Shown: positions 22,466-33,006 of the stretch, one piece after another
Position numbering within the stretch: position 1 is the first letter of the stretch
How the letters are laid out: each line of letters begins with the position of its first letter
Source: Lytechinus pictus
Taxonomy: Eukaryota; Echinodermata; Echinoidea; Temnopleuroida; Toxopneustidae
DNA: 64,000 bases
Assembly (NCBI RefSeq): GCF_037042905.1
Contig: NC_087253.1
Span: 14,027,001-14,091,000, forward strand
Reading direction: 5' to 3'
Translations under genes and position numbers: made by a program
Notes under the pieces: generated by a model
Database searches by the model: none
Seen by the model: only the letters and a program-made list of their open reading frames with translations
What the model was told of the DNA's origin: nothing

Positions 22466-24884
22466 GGGGAGAGAGGGGGAGAGAGAAGGAGAGAAAGAGT
22501 GATAGAGAAGACAAAGTATGGAGATCATAAAGAGAACAAAGTTTGAAACCTTCGTAATACTTTTCTAAAATTATGGTTAACCATTTCAATAATCATGATA
22601 AGCATTTGAAGATTCCTCATGAAATAGGTCAAATATTTTGGAAAAAAAATTACCCGTTCAGAATTGTTGGAATCGTCAACAATCCAGCTAAAACATAAAA
22701 CACAAGAGGTGAATAGAATGACACAGTTGAAGCGTAGAGGGCGTTTGCTAAAACCGGTCCAACGAACTGAGAAATATTCACCATGCATCCAGCAAGGGCA
22801 AAGACTGAACCTAGGGTAGAAAGGGAGATAACATGGAAATTTGAAAAAAATTATCATCAGTAATATTATTAAATTCCAACATTTTTACAAAATAGAATAT
22901 ATTGTATTCCATCACTGTTGACACTTCCATTCTTGCAAACCGACAATTATTGTTATTTCCCCATTTTATTTCACCTTCATCATCATCATCATCATCATTA
23001 TACCCTCATCATCATAACCATCATCGCAATCACCACCATCAACATCACCACCAACATCATCGTCATTGTCATCATCATCATCATCATCATCATCAACCTC
23101 CTCCTCCTCCTCATCATCCTCATCATCATCACCATCATCATCATCATCACCTTCCTCATCATCTGATCATTATCGTCATCAACAAAATCGTGATTTTCAT
23201 CATCGTTATTATCCTCATCCTCCTCATTACCTCATCATCATTATCATCATCATCATCATCATCATCAACAACCTCCTCCTCCTCCTCCTCATCATCATCA
23301 TCATCAGGATACACTGCGCGCCTTCCATTTTACCAACGTACCCTGTTCGTGTTCATCAACGAGTTTCGAAAGAACACCTTTAAGAACGGGTGATATTAGA
23401 CATCCAATGCTGTACGGGGCGAGTGCTGAAAAGAAAACAATGAAACTTCAGAAATCATTAACTCGTAAATTATGTATTATTTTTCTCGCTATTTGCAGAG
23501 AATGCCACGGGGTGAAAAAAAAATAAAAAAAGTAAAGAAAGATGCAATATCAAAGGACCCATAATATGCAGATATACTCGTAATTTCACACAAGTTAAAC
23601 ATTTCCTTTTTGTCTCTCACATCACTTTATTCACTTGAACCCATCAAGTCAAATTGAATAAAATCAACTAAACACAATCCATTCTCACCTATGAATAAGT
23701 ACAACGTAGAGGGCGCCACACCCGTGACTATGCAGGCTACTGCCATAGCGAGTGTCCCACAATGAATCATCCAGAGGTCATTCATACAGTATGCAAATAC
23801 TTTCACTGCTGCCGTTACACCTGTACATTAAGAAAACAAAAATGAGAGTGATTCAAAATTACAAGACATCGAACAAACTATTTTTTTTCAAAATGCACTG
23901 CTTCAAATTGTTTCCAAACTGTCACACAGGGTAAATGATTATGTTACTAGTAAAAGCAAGACCTATGCATGAGACGCACTAAGGCCTAACAGCCTTTAAA
24001 AATTATAATATAAAAATGCGTATACTTTAAAAAATTGAATCAATGCGTTTAGTTTGTATTATGCGGCCTTTTTCAACATATCTTATTTTGAATATCTTAA
24101 AGTTTAGGACTAATCAGTATGACCGTATGGGGGGGGGGGGGGGAGCAGGGATCGCAGATGCCTCGAGAAATGTCCACAATATCCTGTTTATTCCCACCCT
24201 AAAATGTACCCTTTCCTTTCATTATAAGCTCGGACGTTTTGCTCCCTTGTCTCCATTTTTTTTCGAAGCATAGTTTTTGTATAAATCTCTGTTTCGAAAA
24301 GAGAGTAGGCAATTCACCCCCGGTCTAAAACGCTGTGCAGGTTTTGCATTAATGACAGGAACTTCCACTACATTTCGAATTTCAATGATTGACGAAGTGT
24401 ACAAAAGCAACAAAACAGCAAAAAACATAAATAGAGTACCAATGACGGGTAATATAGCCACGGCGGCGGTAAAGTAGCCCAAAATACGCGGTCCCCAGCA
24501 GAATGGTGGACCTAGCCCGTAGGTGGGTATGATTTGAAGTCCATTGATAACAGTATTTAAGAAAAGTTCGGCGATATAGAGAACGATTATCTTCCATCGT
24601 CTTCCGTTCACGTTGATTGAGAGCAGGCGATAAATCCCTCGAAAGATATCTGGATTGCGAAAAAAGGAATTGAATTATTAAAATGATGCACGATCGGGCA
24701 ACTATCGAATTTGGGAATATCAATGATGCTGGTCATGGTTATGATGAGAACGATGGTGATGGTAATGATAATGTTGGTGGAGGTGGTAATGATGATGGTG
24801 ATGATGATGACGATGATGCTGCATTTATCAAGTTATACCACAGCCACCATCTTCACACAACTACTTCTCTTACTCCTCCTCATC

Positions 24885-24976
<92 letters not shown>

Positions 24977-24995
24977 GCTACTGCTACTGCTACTG

Positions 24996-25052
<57 letters not shown>

Positions 25053-25099
25053 GGACTACTACTACTACTACTTCTACTACTGCTACTACTACTACTTGG

Positions 25100-25167
<68 letters not shown>

Positions 25168-25204
25168 TACTACTACTACTTGGACTACTATACTACTACT
25201 ACTA

Positions 25205-25288
<84 letters not shown>

Positions 25289-28200
25289 GTTCTATGACGA
25301 CGATGACCAGTACCCCCCAGTACCACCTCCACCACTACTGGACTACAACTACTTATATACATTACTGGGGCATAAAAATCCGGCTTCTACTACTCATACA
25401 AAATTTATATTCTATTTTTCGTAACGGTCTTAATAAAATCTGCCACGATCTAATTTTAATAACTGACAGTTTCATAAATTCATATAAGCAGGAAACAAAT
25501 TACAGGGAATTTTCTTTGTCCCTAATAATTATCAGATAATCACCTTTGATGTACTCTGACAAGGTTTCCTCTGCTTCTTCCAATACAGTTTCCGGTGTGG
25601 TTAAGGGACATGCGGCATACAATAACCCTGGCAACGACACGCCCAGCGAAGTCCAGAACGCCACGCCCATTCCAAAGTAGTCTATGATAAAGCCGTTGAT
25701 TGGTTGAATCAGCCCGGAGCCGAGAACAAGCGCCGCCTCCACGATGACGAGTCGCCACGTTCGCTGTTCCACAGTGCTGACATCAGCGATGTATGCGGAG
25801 GCTGTACTGAGCAGAAGCCCATAACCACCTGAAAAAATTGGGGATCAGCGAAATGAAAACCGAATGATGGAAATCTGAAGTTCAACGGATTTCCAGTGCA
25901 TGATGTGGGTAACCGCACTCGAAAGGGCAAGTTCATTTCAGAAGTGCTTCCTTATAAGGCAATGTTTTAAGTGTATGGTGTATAGGCCTAAATCACTTGC
26001 ACCCAAACATGTTTTATATATACATATATATAGTGTATTAACTATGTCTTTGAATCAATATCTCACCAGTTCAGAGGTTTATGCTAAATTTTTATGGTTT
26101 ATAGAAATGTTAAAGTTTTTATGGCTGCATAATTTACGTTATTACTAAGAATAAAACATGGTTGGGTGCAAACATAACTATATATATATTAATGAGGCAA
26201 AGTGGTAATGCATTGTATTTAGTTCCAACTGAGTTTATTTTGAAGTCCAAATTTTCGACGTTAAACACACGTCTTCTTCAGGGATACAATAAATATATAT
26301 ACAATAAATATATATACAATAAACATATATAAATATAAATATATATACAATAAATATAAATATATAAATATATTTATATATATAAATATCCACTGTACAT
26401 TAGACATGAAATATTTAGGAAAGTATAAGACCCTACTCGATAATGGTATCTAGAGTTTCATTCTATTAAATATAAAACATTACAATTCTCAATCACGTTT
26501 TTTTTTTTGGGGGGGGGGGGGGGTAAGAAAGGTCTCCCTTTCGACGGAATTACTAATTCAAAATGAAGATATTTTTTGTTTAGAGAGAACGAATTCGAAA
26601 AAAGGGGTGGTCGAAATGAAGTAAAATGATGCTTTTCCTCTCAACGGAAATGACAATATTTTCGATAATGGTATCTAGAGTTTCATTCTATTAAATATAA
26701 AACATTACAATTCTCAATCACGTTTTTTTTTTTTGGGGGGGGGGGTAAGAAAGGTCTCCCTTTCGACGGAATTACTAATTCAAAATGAAGATATTTTTTG
26801 TTTAGAGAGAACGAATTCGAAAAAAGGGGTGGTCGAAATGAAGTAAAATGATGCTTTTCCTCTCAACGGAAATGACAATATTTTCAAAGGAAATTCGTAT
26901 TTCTTTAGATGTCTATCTTAATTACTTACATGAGTATAATCTCAACTCGAGTTGACCTTTGGTGAAAGGTCATTTCATTTCGTTTATTCCAATTCATTGG
27001 TAAAACAACAAAACAGTATTATGATTACGTTCAATTATCATTGAAACAAAATTATAGGTATGGGTCCTATATAAGCAGAAAGCTTATCAGCAAGATATCT
27101 TTAAATGTATCATAATAATTTTTTTTTTCTAAAATTACCCACAACTTTACTGAAATGCAAGCAATGTATGCGTCCAAATTATAATTTGATATAAAATTGT
27201 AACTGCTTAGAGTGACAGGCCGAAACAGCGTTGCTTGAACAGAGGCATAAGCCACACTTTTTTTTTCAAATTTCCTAACCGCACGCATGGTTAACCGCCA
27301 TCATGTTACCATAATTTTGTATCTATAAGATAAGCAACAACAACAAAGACGAAAAAGAAAAAAAAAAATCGGGGGATGATTATTCTTTTTCCTGCATAAA
27401 AGGGACAGATGAATTAAAATGGGATTCGTAAATGATCAGCATTGTAATGTCGGTTCTACCAAAGAGGGGGTTTATCAAACTGGTTTGGAAGATCGCTTCC
27501 AAGACTACTTCGACCGTTCGTATTACGCGTTAAACTAATTTCCAATAAACTAGTTTTCGGATGGTAGTGAGAACGGTGTCATAGACACCATTCTCACTAT
27601 GCTATTCTTGTTGGTCTCGTTTCATAATCATAGAGATGTAATAACAAATGCACACTTTCTATTACAAATTTACTATCACTAAGCGAGGGTCCGTAACAGA
27701 AGGTTAGCGATTAATCGCTAAATGAAAAGGCGTATCAAAATTGTCGTTATACATGCGCGTTTTGCTTACTAGACTGACTAGGATCCAATCAGACTTGTCC
27801 TTTCAAATTAGCAATAAATCGCTAACCTTTGTGTTACGGGGCGAGAATGAATTATTTCAGTAGCTGTTAACTGTTATTGTAAATTTGTTATTATACGAAG
27901 TTTAAGGCCTGTATGAAAAGGGCCCCTGGTACCTGCAATTCCCTGTAGCGTATCAGCGACAAAGCACACCCATATCGGCAGATGCGCGTAGAATATAGCA
28001 ACATACAACGCGCATTGGATCACCAAACCAACGATCGGAACAACAAGGCCGACTCTCCGACCGATTCGATCACTCAGCGATCCAATGAGTATCGTCGAGA
28101 AAATGGCGGGAAATGTGCCCAGAGCGTTCAAGATTAAAGAATAAAGTGATAGCTGGACTTGAATCGCCTGCTGTAGATCGATACTACTGCTATTTCTGAT

Positions 28201-28464
28201 GGCTGCGTCGCATTCTGATGACTCGTTCGCGCCAGAGTCCGCTGATTGGTTGAATTTGTCTTGCGCGATGCGGACGCGCAGGTATTGCAACCTCGTGACC
28301 AGAAGGCCAGCGCTTGCCATGTTGGAGAGTATCAAAAGCGGTTCGACGGTGATCCACCGGCTTCGGGCAACCTCCCGCCCGGTCTTCTCCAAAGTGTACA
28401 CATCGGTGGAAAGGGAGTTCACATCAAGACTTGAAGTGAAGGAATTTCTTCTCGTTGGTCTCAT
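21933..28464 (-). CDS. SLC46-family (proton-coupled folate transporter-like) MFS transporter, complete, seven exons
   Basis: Exons on the minus strand: 28464-27933, 25828-25544, 24649-24440, 23820-23689, 23425-23342, 22810-22654, 21999-21933. Every intron is GT-AG and phase 1; the joined CDS is 1467 nt, 488 residues plus TGA. The start ATG is chosen because the upstream frame has no other ATG and the protein then has a normal cytosolic N-terminus before TM1 (WITVEPLLILSNM). Family marks are motif A GSLSDRIGRR (~128-137), ADTLQGIAGG.. with SAYIADVS in TM4/5, and the C-terminal half with DEHEQG then SVFALAGCMVNISQFVGP. Sequons N80 (NES) and N91 (NSS) fall in the TM1-TM2 loop, which is glycosylated in SLC46A1. 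Family length is about 460, so this is full length. Vertebrate SLC46 members move folates (A1), muropeptides or related substrates; the substrate here is not predictable. Introns hold extreme trinucleotide microsatellites. Confidence 0.93.
22420..22500. repeat. (GA)n microsatellite in SLC46-like last intron
   Basis: Nearly pure gagaga/ggagag tract. Confidence 0.85.
22654..22810 (-). CDS. SLC46-like exon 6 (TM11-TM12)
   Basis: 157 nt, SVFALAGCMVNISQFVGP to LTIPTILN. Encodes the last two membrane helices. The acceptor is tctaccctag and the donor gtaatt. Confidence 0.9.
22975..23310. repeat. (TCA)n/(CTC)n microsatellite in SLC46-like intron 5
   Basis: About 330 bp of imperfect tcatca with cctcct interruptions. 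The Ser/His/Ile-rich frames on + are artefacts. It ends about 30 bp from the donor of exon 5. Confidence 0.92.
23342..23425 (-). CDS. SLC46-like exon 5
   Basis: 84 nt, LAPYSIGCLISPVLK to DEHEQ plus one nt; the split codon makes EQG, a conserved family turn. The donor is gtacgt. A (TGA)n microsatellite begins about 35 nt downstream of this donor. Confidence 0.88.
23689..23820 (-). CDS. SLC46-like exon 4
   Basis: 132 nt, VTAAVKVFAYCMND to STLYLFI. Hydrophobic helices consistent with TM8-TM9. The acceptor is aatgtacag and the donor gtgaga. Confidence 0.88.
24440..24649 (-). CDS. SLC46-like exon 3 (central loop and TM7)
   Basis: 210 nt, IFRGIYRLL to AVAILPVI. Holds the middle cytosolic loop and start of the C-terminal six-helix half (WKIIVLYIAELFLNTVI). 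The acceptor is cgcaatccag and the donor gtactc. Confidence 0.9.
24713..24830. repeat. GATGGT-rich low-complexity tract
   Basis: Imperfect gatgatggtgatgatgatgacgatg sequence (shown only in short form: gatgatgg, gatgatgatg) beside the CTA tract within the same intron. Confidence 0.7.
24885..25290. repeat. (CTA)n microsatellite, ~400 bp, in SLC46-like intron 2
   Basis: About 130 ctacta units with rare ggacta, gctact and ttctac interruptions. All poly-Thr, poly-Leu, poly-Tyr, poly-Ser and poly-Val frames across it are artefacts. On the gene's own strand it reads (TAG)n/(GTA)n. Confidence 0.97.
25544..25828 (-). CDS. SLC46-like exon 2
   Basis: 285 nt. Begins in the conserved GGYGLLLSTASAYIADVS and runs through two more membrane segments to ETLSEYIK. 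The acceptor is ttttttcag and the donor gtgatt. Confidence 0.9.
26285..26395. repeat. AT-rich tandem repeat (ATAAATATATATACA)
   Basis: Repeats of aataaatatatatac within SLC46-like intron 1. Confidence 0.8.
26438..26887. repeat. 225-bp near-perfect tandem duplication in SLC46-like intron 1
   Basis: Two copies (26438-26662 and 26663-26887) begin cgataatggtatctagag and end aaatgacaatatttt. They differ mainly in the length of an internal T-run/G-run (T11G15 against T12G11), so the duplication is very recent and the homopolymer is slipping. Confidence 0.9.
27688..27841. mobile_element. MITE-like inverted repeat in SLC46-like intron 1
   Basis: Left CCGTAACAGAAGGTTAGCGA and right tcgctaacctttgtgttacgg are inverted, with a non-palindromic middle. 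Confidence 0.6.
27933..28464 (-). CDS. SLC46-like exon 1 (start, TM1-TM4 region)
   Basis: 532 coding nt starting MRPTRRNS and ending in LQGIA plus one nt; donor gtacca. Contains the motif A SDRIGRR and two N-glycosylation sequons. The frame stays open some way upstream through a TTG, so the exon includes 5'UTR. Confidence 0.9.
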
Positions 28465-28499
28465 GATGGCGTCTGTCTCAAATGTGGTTCTCGCGGTCA

Positions 28500-29940
28500 A
28501 ATACTCAAAGAAATTTAGCTTCCAAACAAGACTATAAAACTAAATGAAGAACTCTTCTATGCTTGTCATGCTCTGTCACTACACATTAAACATGTGAATA
28601 ATTGGTGATACTGAAACATTAAAAATCCTCAGTTCCGATTTCATAATTCTTTCAAAGAAATGTGAACATGTTGCAACCCAATATCCGCCGAGACCATAGG
28701 GCCTACGTCCAAACGTCCTAAACCAAACATTGTTGTAGCTCAATATCATATCCCATGATATTGTCATTATCAGTTAATATAGAAAGTTCTAAGAATATGC
28801 CTGAATAATGTAATGTTTTGGTAGCTGTAACTATGCACATCGACCTACATCCGTATCGGTGATCTTTCCTGTCGGAAGCTTTATCGGAAACCACACTAGA
28901 CTATAAAGGTTCTTTTTATTCTAAAATTTAACCCTCATCTTGCCAAAAAATAATCAACTCCAGAAACGGTCTACTTTATGCCTCCTCGAGAAAAACTTGA
29001 CAAGAAAAACTCAGAAATAAAACGTTTTCTTGTTAAAAAAAAAAAGCTCAGCATTCAGCTATATTTAATTGGACAATGAATTCAATTCTTGGTTTAAAAA
29101 AGCTTGGCATTTAGCTAATTGGACAATAAATTAAATTTAGTATTAACAGGGGAATGTGGGGGGGGGGGTGGTGGGTCGCGTGATCCAACGGGTAGTGTTT
29201 CAATAAACAATAGCCGTCAGGGGTTTTCACTGACAAATTTGTTCTCAGCCGATCAGGTGCAATAATTTTGGTAGCTTTTAACAATTTATAGTCATTGAAA
29301 ATCAGCGACTATAAATTCTGCGTGAAATGCTCCCCTGCTATGGCGCGCATCATATATTGTGATTCCAATTCAGCGTCCATACACGCAATGAACATACACA
29401 CCCACACACACACACTACGCACAAACACAAGCACACCCTCAAAATCACACTTTCAAACCCGTCCCGTGGCCAAGTAAATAATTGTTTTCTGAAACCTTTA
29501 TCAAGCATTAAAAAAAAAAACATAATGATATTAAATCGAAAACAAGAAATCGAAGATGGTATACAAAATACCATTCAGGCAATGTTAACATTCATTGAAA
29601 CATTAAGGTGTAACATCAGAACACCACGCAATAACAATTTGTGTTTAACTAGATTAAGATTGTTAACGAGTCCATTTCAAGTCTTTTACTCTCTAAAAAC
29701 TGAATGAATTTTCACTAGATTTTCACTCCCCTTGAAAGTGACGTCAATTATGATATATAGTGAACATTACGAGAATGAACGTTTCACGCAAATTTCACTT
29801 GTTCAAGATGGGCTCACAAAGTGAAAGGCACTTTTCATCCAGATGGGCCGTTTTTGGTCACGTGTGTGACCAAAATTATGACAAATCTTGAATTTAATTA
29901 GTATAAATCTAAAATTTTTCGAAATTTAGTAATTCAAAGG
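28500..29940. other. Spacer upstream of the SLC46-like gene; no gene recognised
   Basis: Contains part of the SLC46-like 5'UTR/promoter region, a (CA)n run at about 29398-29415 and small AT-rich duplications near 29045-29135. No coding signal. Confidence 0.35.
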
Positions 29941-29994
29941 TTATATAACATTAACATGTTTAGTCAGCTATCATTTGGAAATGTATTGTACTGT

Positions 29995-30170
29995 CTCCCA
30001 TGGGCGGAAATCCCAGGGGGGGGGGGGGGCAGGGGGATGCGTCCCCTACCAAAAATAGTAGGGGGGACACAATATCAAATGTCCCCCTACTATTGTTGGT
30101 CTTTTATGATGGAGAAAAATACATCATTCACAATTGAAATAATACATGTATTTTGGACTAAATGACTAAA
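29995..30170. mobile_element. Fragment of the hAT-like MITE found intact at 44624-44877
   Basis: gggcggaaatcccagggg, ccccctactattg and ttttatgatgg match the intact copy in order, followed by catgtattttgg.acta. The right end with ttccgcccctgg is absent. Confidence 0.6.
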
Positions 30171-30199
30171 ATGAAATTAAACTTTAAAAATAATCATAA

Positions 30200-30533
30200 A
30201 TCAGGTGTAAATTTCTATTTCTTTTTTTTAGATTTATAACTAATTAAAGTCACGATTTGTCATAATGTCTGTCACGTGACAAAGACTGGCCCGAAATGTT
30301 TTCACACTCTCTGATGAGTGAATGATTCGCACTATTTTTTCATAGTAGGGGACCACACCAATCATTTCAACATCGACATTTGTTATCTGTGTGATCAATT
30401 GGATCTCCATTTTGCAGTGGAAACTTTTTTTCTTTTCATTTTTTCGGGATCCATTTAATCTCCAGTAGTGAAAACCTTTTTTCCCCCAAATATCTCGGGA
30501 CTAATTTGATCTCCATTTTGGAGTGTAAACTAT

Positions 30534-30569
<36 letters not shown>

Positions 30570-32130
30570 GGGGGGGGGGGGTTCAAATTAACATCAGCAC
30601 CCCCAGTAAATAATCATTCTCAGGGCCCTGCTCTAGTGTTATTTCAATCGGTCTCATGTTCAAACTCGAAAGAGTATTTTCTGAACCTTATAGGATGTAA
30701 TCGTCTATCTACCAACAGTGTCAGTTTTTGTTTCACAGATCCTTTGCCTGTTTACTGCGGTGTGGTGTATAGGTAATCGGCCAAACGTTTTGAAGGGCCC
30801 AACGTGAAGAATGGGAAATTTTCCGTTAAAATTTTGTTAGGGAGCAAAGCGAGCGAGCGATTATAAAATATAGGCACGATATTGTTACAGATTTTGACAT
30901 TGTCATTAAAAAAAACTTAATTGATATTTCATCGTTTCTCCTTCCCATTTCTTTTACTTGTCTCCTTATCTTTTTTTGGGGGAACGTTGAACTTGTTTGG
31001 AGGGAAGGGGGGGGGGGGAGGTACAAAACTCTATATGGGCCGTGGAACGGTTTTGAAAGTGTGGGGGTGAGCCAAAAGTGTGTGGGGGGGGGATGCTGAC
31101 CATTCCAAAAAAGTTACAATGGTCATATTTCCGTTTTTGTACACCTTTTGAAAAAAAAGTGGGGGGGGGGGGGTAAAGCCCACCCAGCCCCCCCCCCTCC
31201 GTTTCCGCGAACCCTGCTCTAAGCCTGAATGGCCCTATTATTTTTCAAGCGAAAATTTACTTCTGTTAAGCTGCTGTAGAACTACAATGATTCAAAATAG
31301 TACTATAATAATCTTTCACTTCGGGGATGCCAGTCCACCTCTGGTCCTAGAAATGTTCTTTGAAAAGGGTAAGATATAGAGGTTATAAAAGCATGATTAT
31401 AGTTCATTCATCCACAAAAACCTTTACCCTTTTTGGACTCCCCTTGATTCCAAACAGATTTGTTTTCAAAGTTCTATAGTCATTCTCTCTCTCTCTTTTA
31501 GTCCCGCGTGTGTCGATTCATGCCGGCAACATAATTATAAAGATGTGTTACAAGCGTTGAGTCACGGATAAGTTGTAATCCCTCGTCAATTTTCACCCTG
31601 TATCCTTTTGCTGAGCTGGATAATCGAAATCCAATATTTTTCAGGTAATCAGCGCTGGGGGAGAAGGAAGGGAAAATATGAATTGATAAATGCCCTGCAT
31701 CTCGTCACCTGCGAGTTCGCGAAGTTTTAACGGAAAGGGAGATTTTCTTCGCGCAGGGGCTTGCGAAGTGAAAGTTGCGTTTCCCGTCCCCAACGGGCGG
31801 AGGGGGTGAAGGAGATGTTAAAAAAAAATAGATTAGATGTTTTGGATACAGGTGAGGATCCCGTATTTATCAAGGGGACTTTCTATAAAAACAAAAATAT
31901 TGACCGGGGAAAAAAGAACCACCCCCCAAAAAATGGTAATGAAGGGCACCTTTTCTATTAACAAAAATGACCAGCTAAATATGAAAGAACAATATCGTCC
32001 TCAACTTCTGTTATGTTTTTATCTAAATTAACTTTCAGTGATCATCAAATTGCATGATGATTATTTTTTTATTATGTCTAATGTACATAATTTCAGGATA
32101 TCAGACTGTTTCCAAAAAGTGATATCGACA
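30200..32130. other. Repeat-rich spacer with many G/C and T homopolymers; no gene
   Basis: A T33-G13 junction at 30536-30581, G-tracts at 31005-31020 and 31160-31175, and cgagcgagcga phrases near 30848. Short open frames here lack any family resemblance. Confidence 0.4.
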
Positions 32131-32138
32131 CGATATGT

Positions 32139-32418
32139 CAGTGGCGTACAGAGGGGGGGGGGGGGGCTCTTGCCCCCCCCCCAAAAAAAAATACAACGAC
32201 CAAGGAAAAAAAAGAAAAGGAAAGAAAATGAAAGAGGGAAGAGTGAAATTTGATATTATTTTCTAAATATTATGTCAAAATCTATCAACAAAATTGATTT
32301 TGTAATAAAATTGTCGAAATTTTTGCTCGCTCGCTTTCCTTTCTGACAAGTTTTTTTATAAAATTTACACAAAAAACATGTTTATCCCCCTCTAAACTTT
32401 TGGTTCATTACGCCACAG
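32139..32418. mobile_element. hAT-like MITE with 8-bp target duplication
   Basis: Left end CAGTGGCGTACAGAGGGG and right end ttacgccacag are inverted. Flanks are cgatatgt (32131-32138) and cgataggt (32419-32426), 7 of 8 identical, as expected of an old hAT target duplication. The interior (gctcgctcgctttcc, aaaatctatca.caaaattgattttgt) is the reverse of sequence in the elements at 49375 and 57388, so it is a short family member. Confidence 0.75.
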
Positions 32419-32951
32419 CGATAGGTGAATACAATACTGTATCGTAGATAAATGAGCATATGTTAATGAATAACAAGAAAGGCTAAAATTCTCTCTTGAT
32501 ATTGACATTCAAATGTTTTATCACTTTGAAAAGTGAACATTTTGTCTTTGATATAAGCTCAATATGCATGGCTTAAACGCATATGTTAACTAATGAGTAA
32601 AACCCTTTTACCATTCTAATAAAAAATGTTTTGTTTTCACTAAAGATTTAAAACATTATCATTATTCAATAAATATTTCCTTACTCTGCTCAAAATATTG
32701 TTACCATTTTTATTTCAGGAGAACTATATATCATCTTCATTCGTTAACGTTTAGATACTTGGCGAATAGGCACCGAAAACTAAATTAGAAATCTCTGTGG
32801 CTGTCTATTATGCCATGAAGGTACAAAAAAGTTAAGTTTTGGTCCCCCTGCCCCCAGCCTTCGATATTTCAGCCAACGAATCGGTCTCCCTTGGACGTGT
32901 ATTTGAATTGTCTCCCAGTTCTTTCTTTTGGCCGACAGATCAAAAGCAAAA

Positions 32952-33006
32952 ATGGCTTCCACTTTTGGTTTTATAACTGTTATAGCAGCATGTCTCCTCG
33001 TCACAG
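32952..33006 (+). CDS. Ly6-like exon 1 (signal peptide)
   Basis: 55 nt, 18 codons plus one nt, donor gtgagt. The frame is open upstream only through a TTG, and ATG at 32952 gives a clean signal peptide. Confidence 0.85.

Noticed and set aside
22902-23393. 163-aa Ser/His-rich frame on +
   Set aside because: Translation of a TCA/CTC microsatellite overlapping an antisense real exon (23342-23425).
24683-25539. Long frames encoding poly-Thr, poly-Leu, poly-Tyr, poly-Val and poly-Ser
   Set aside because: They are the six readings of one (CTA)n microsatellite inside an SLC46-like intron.
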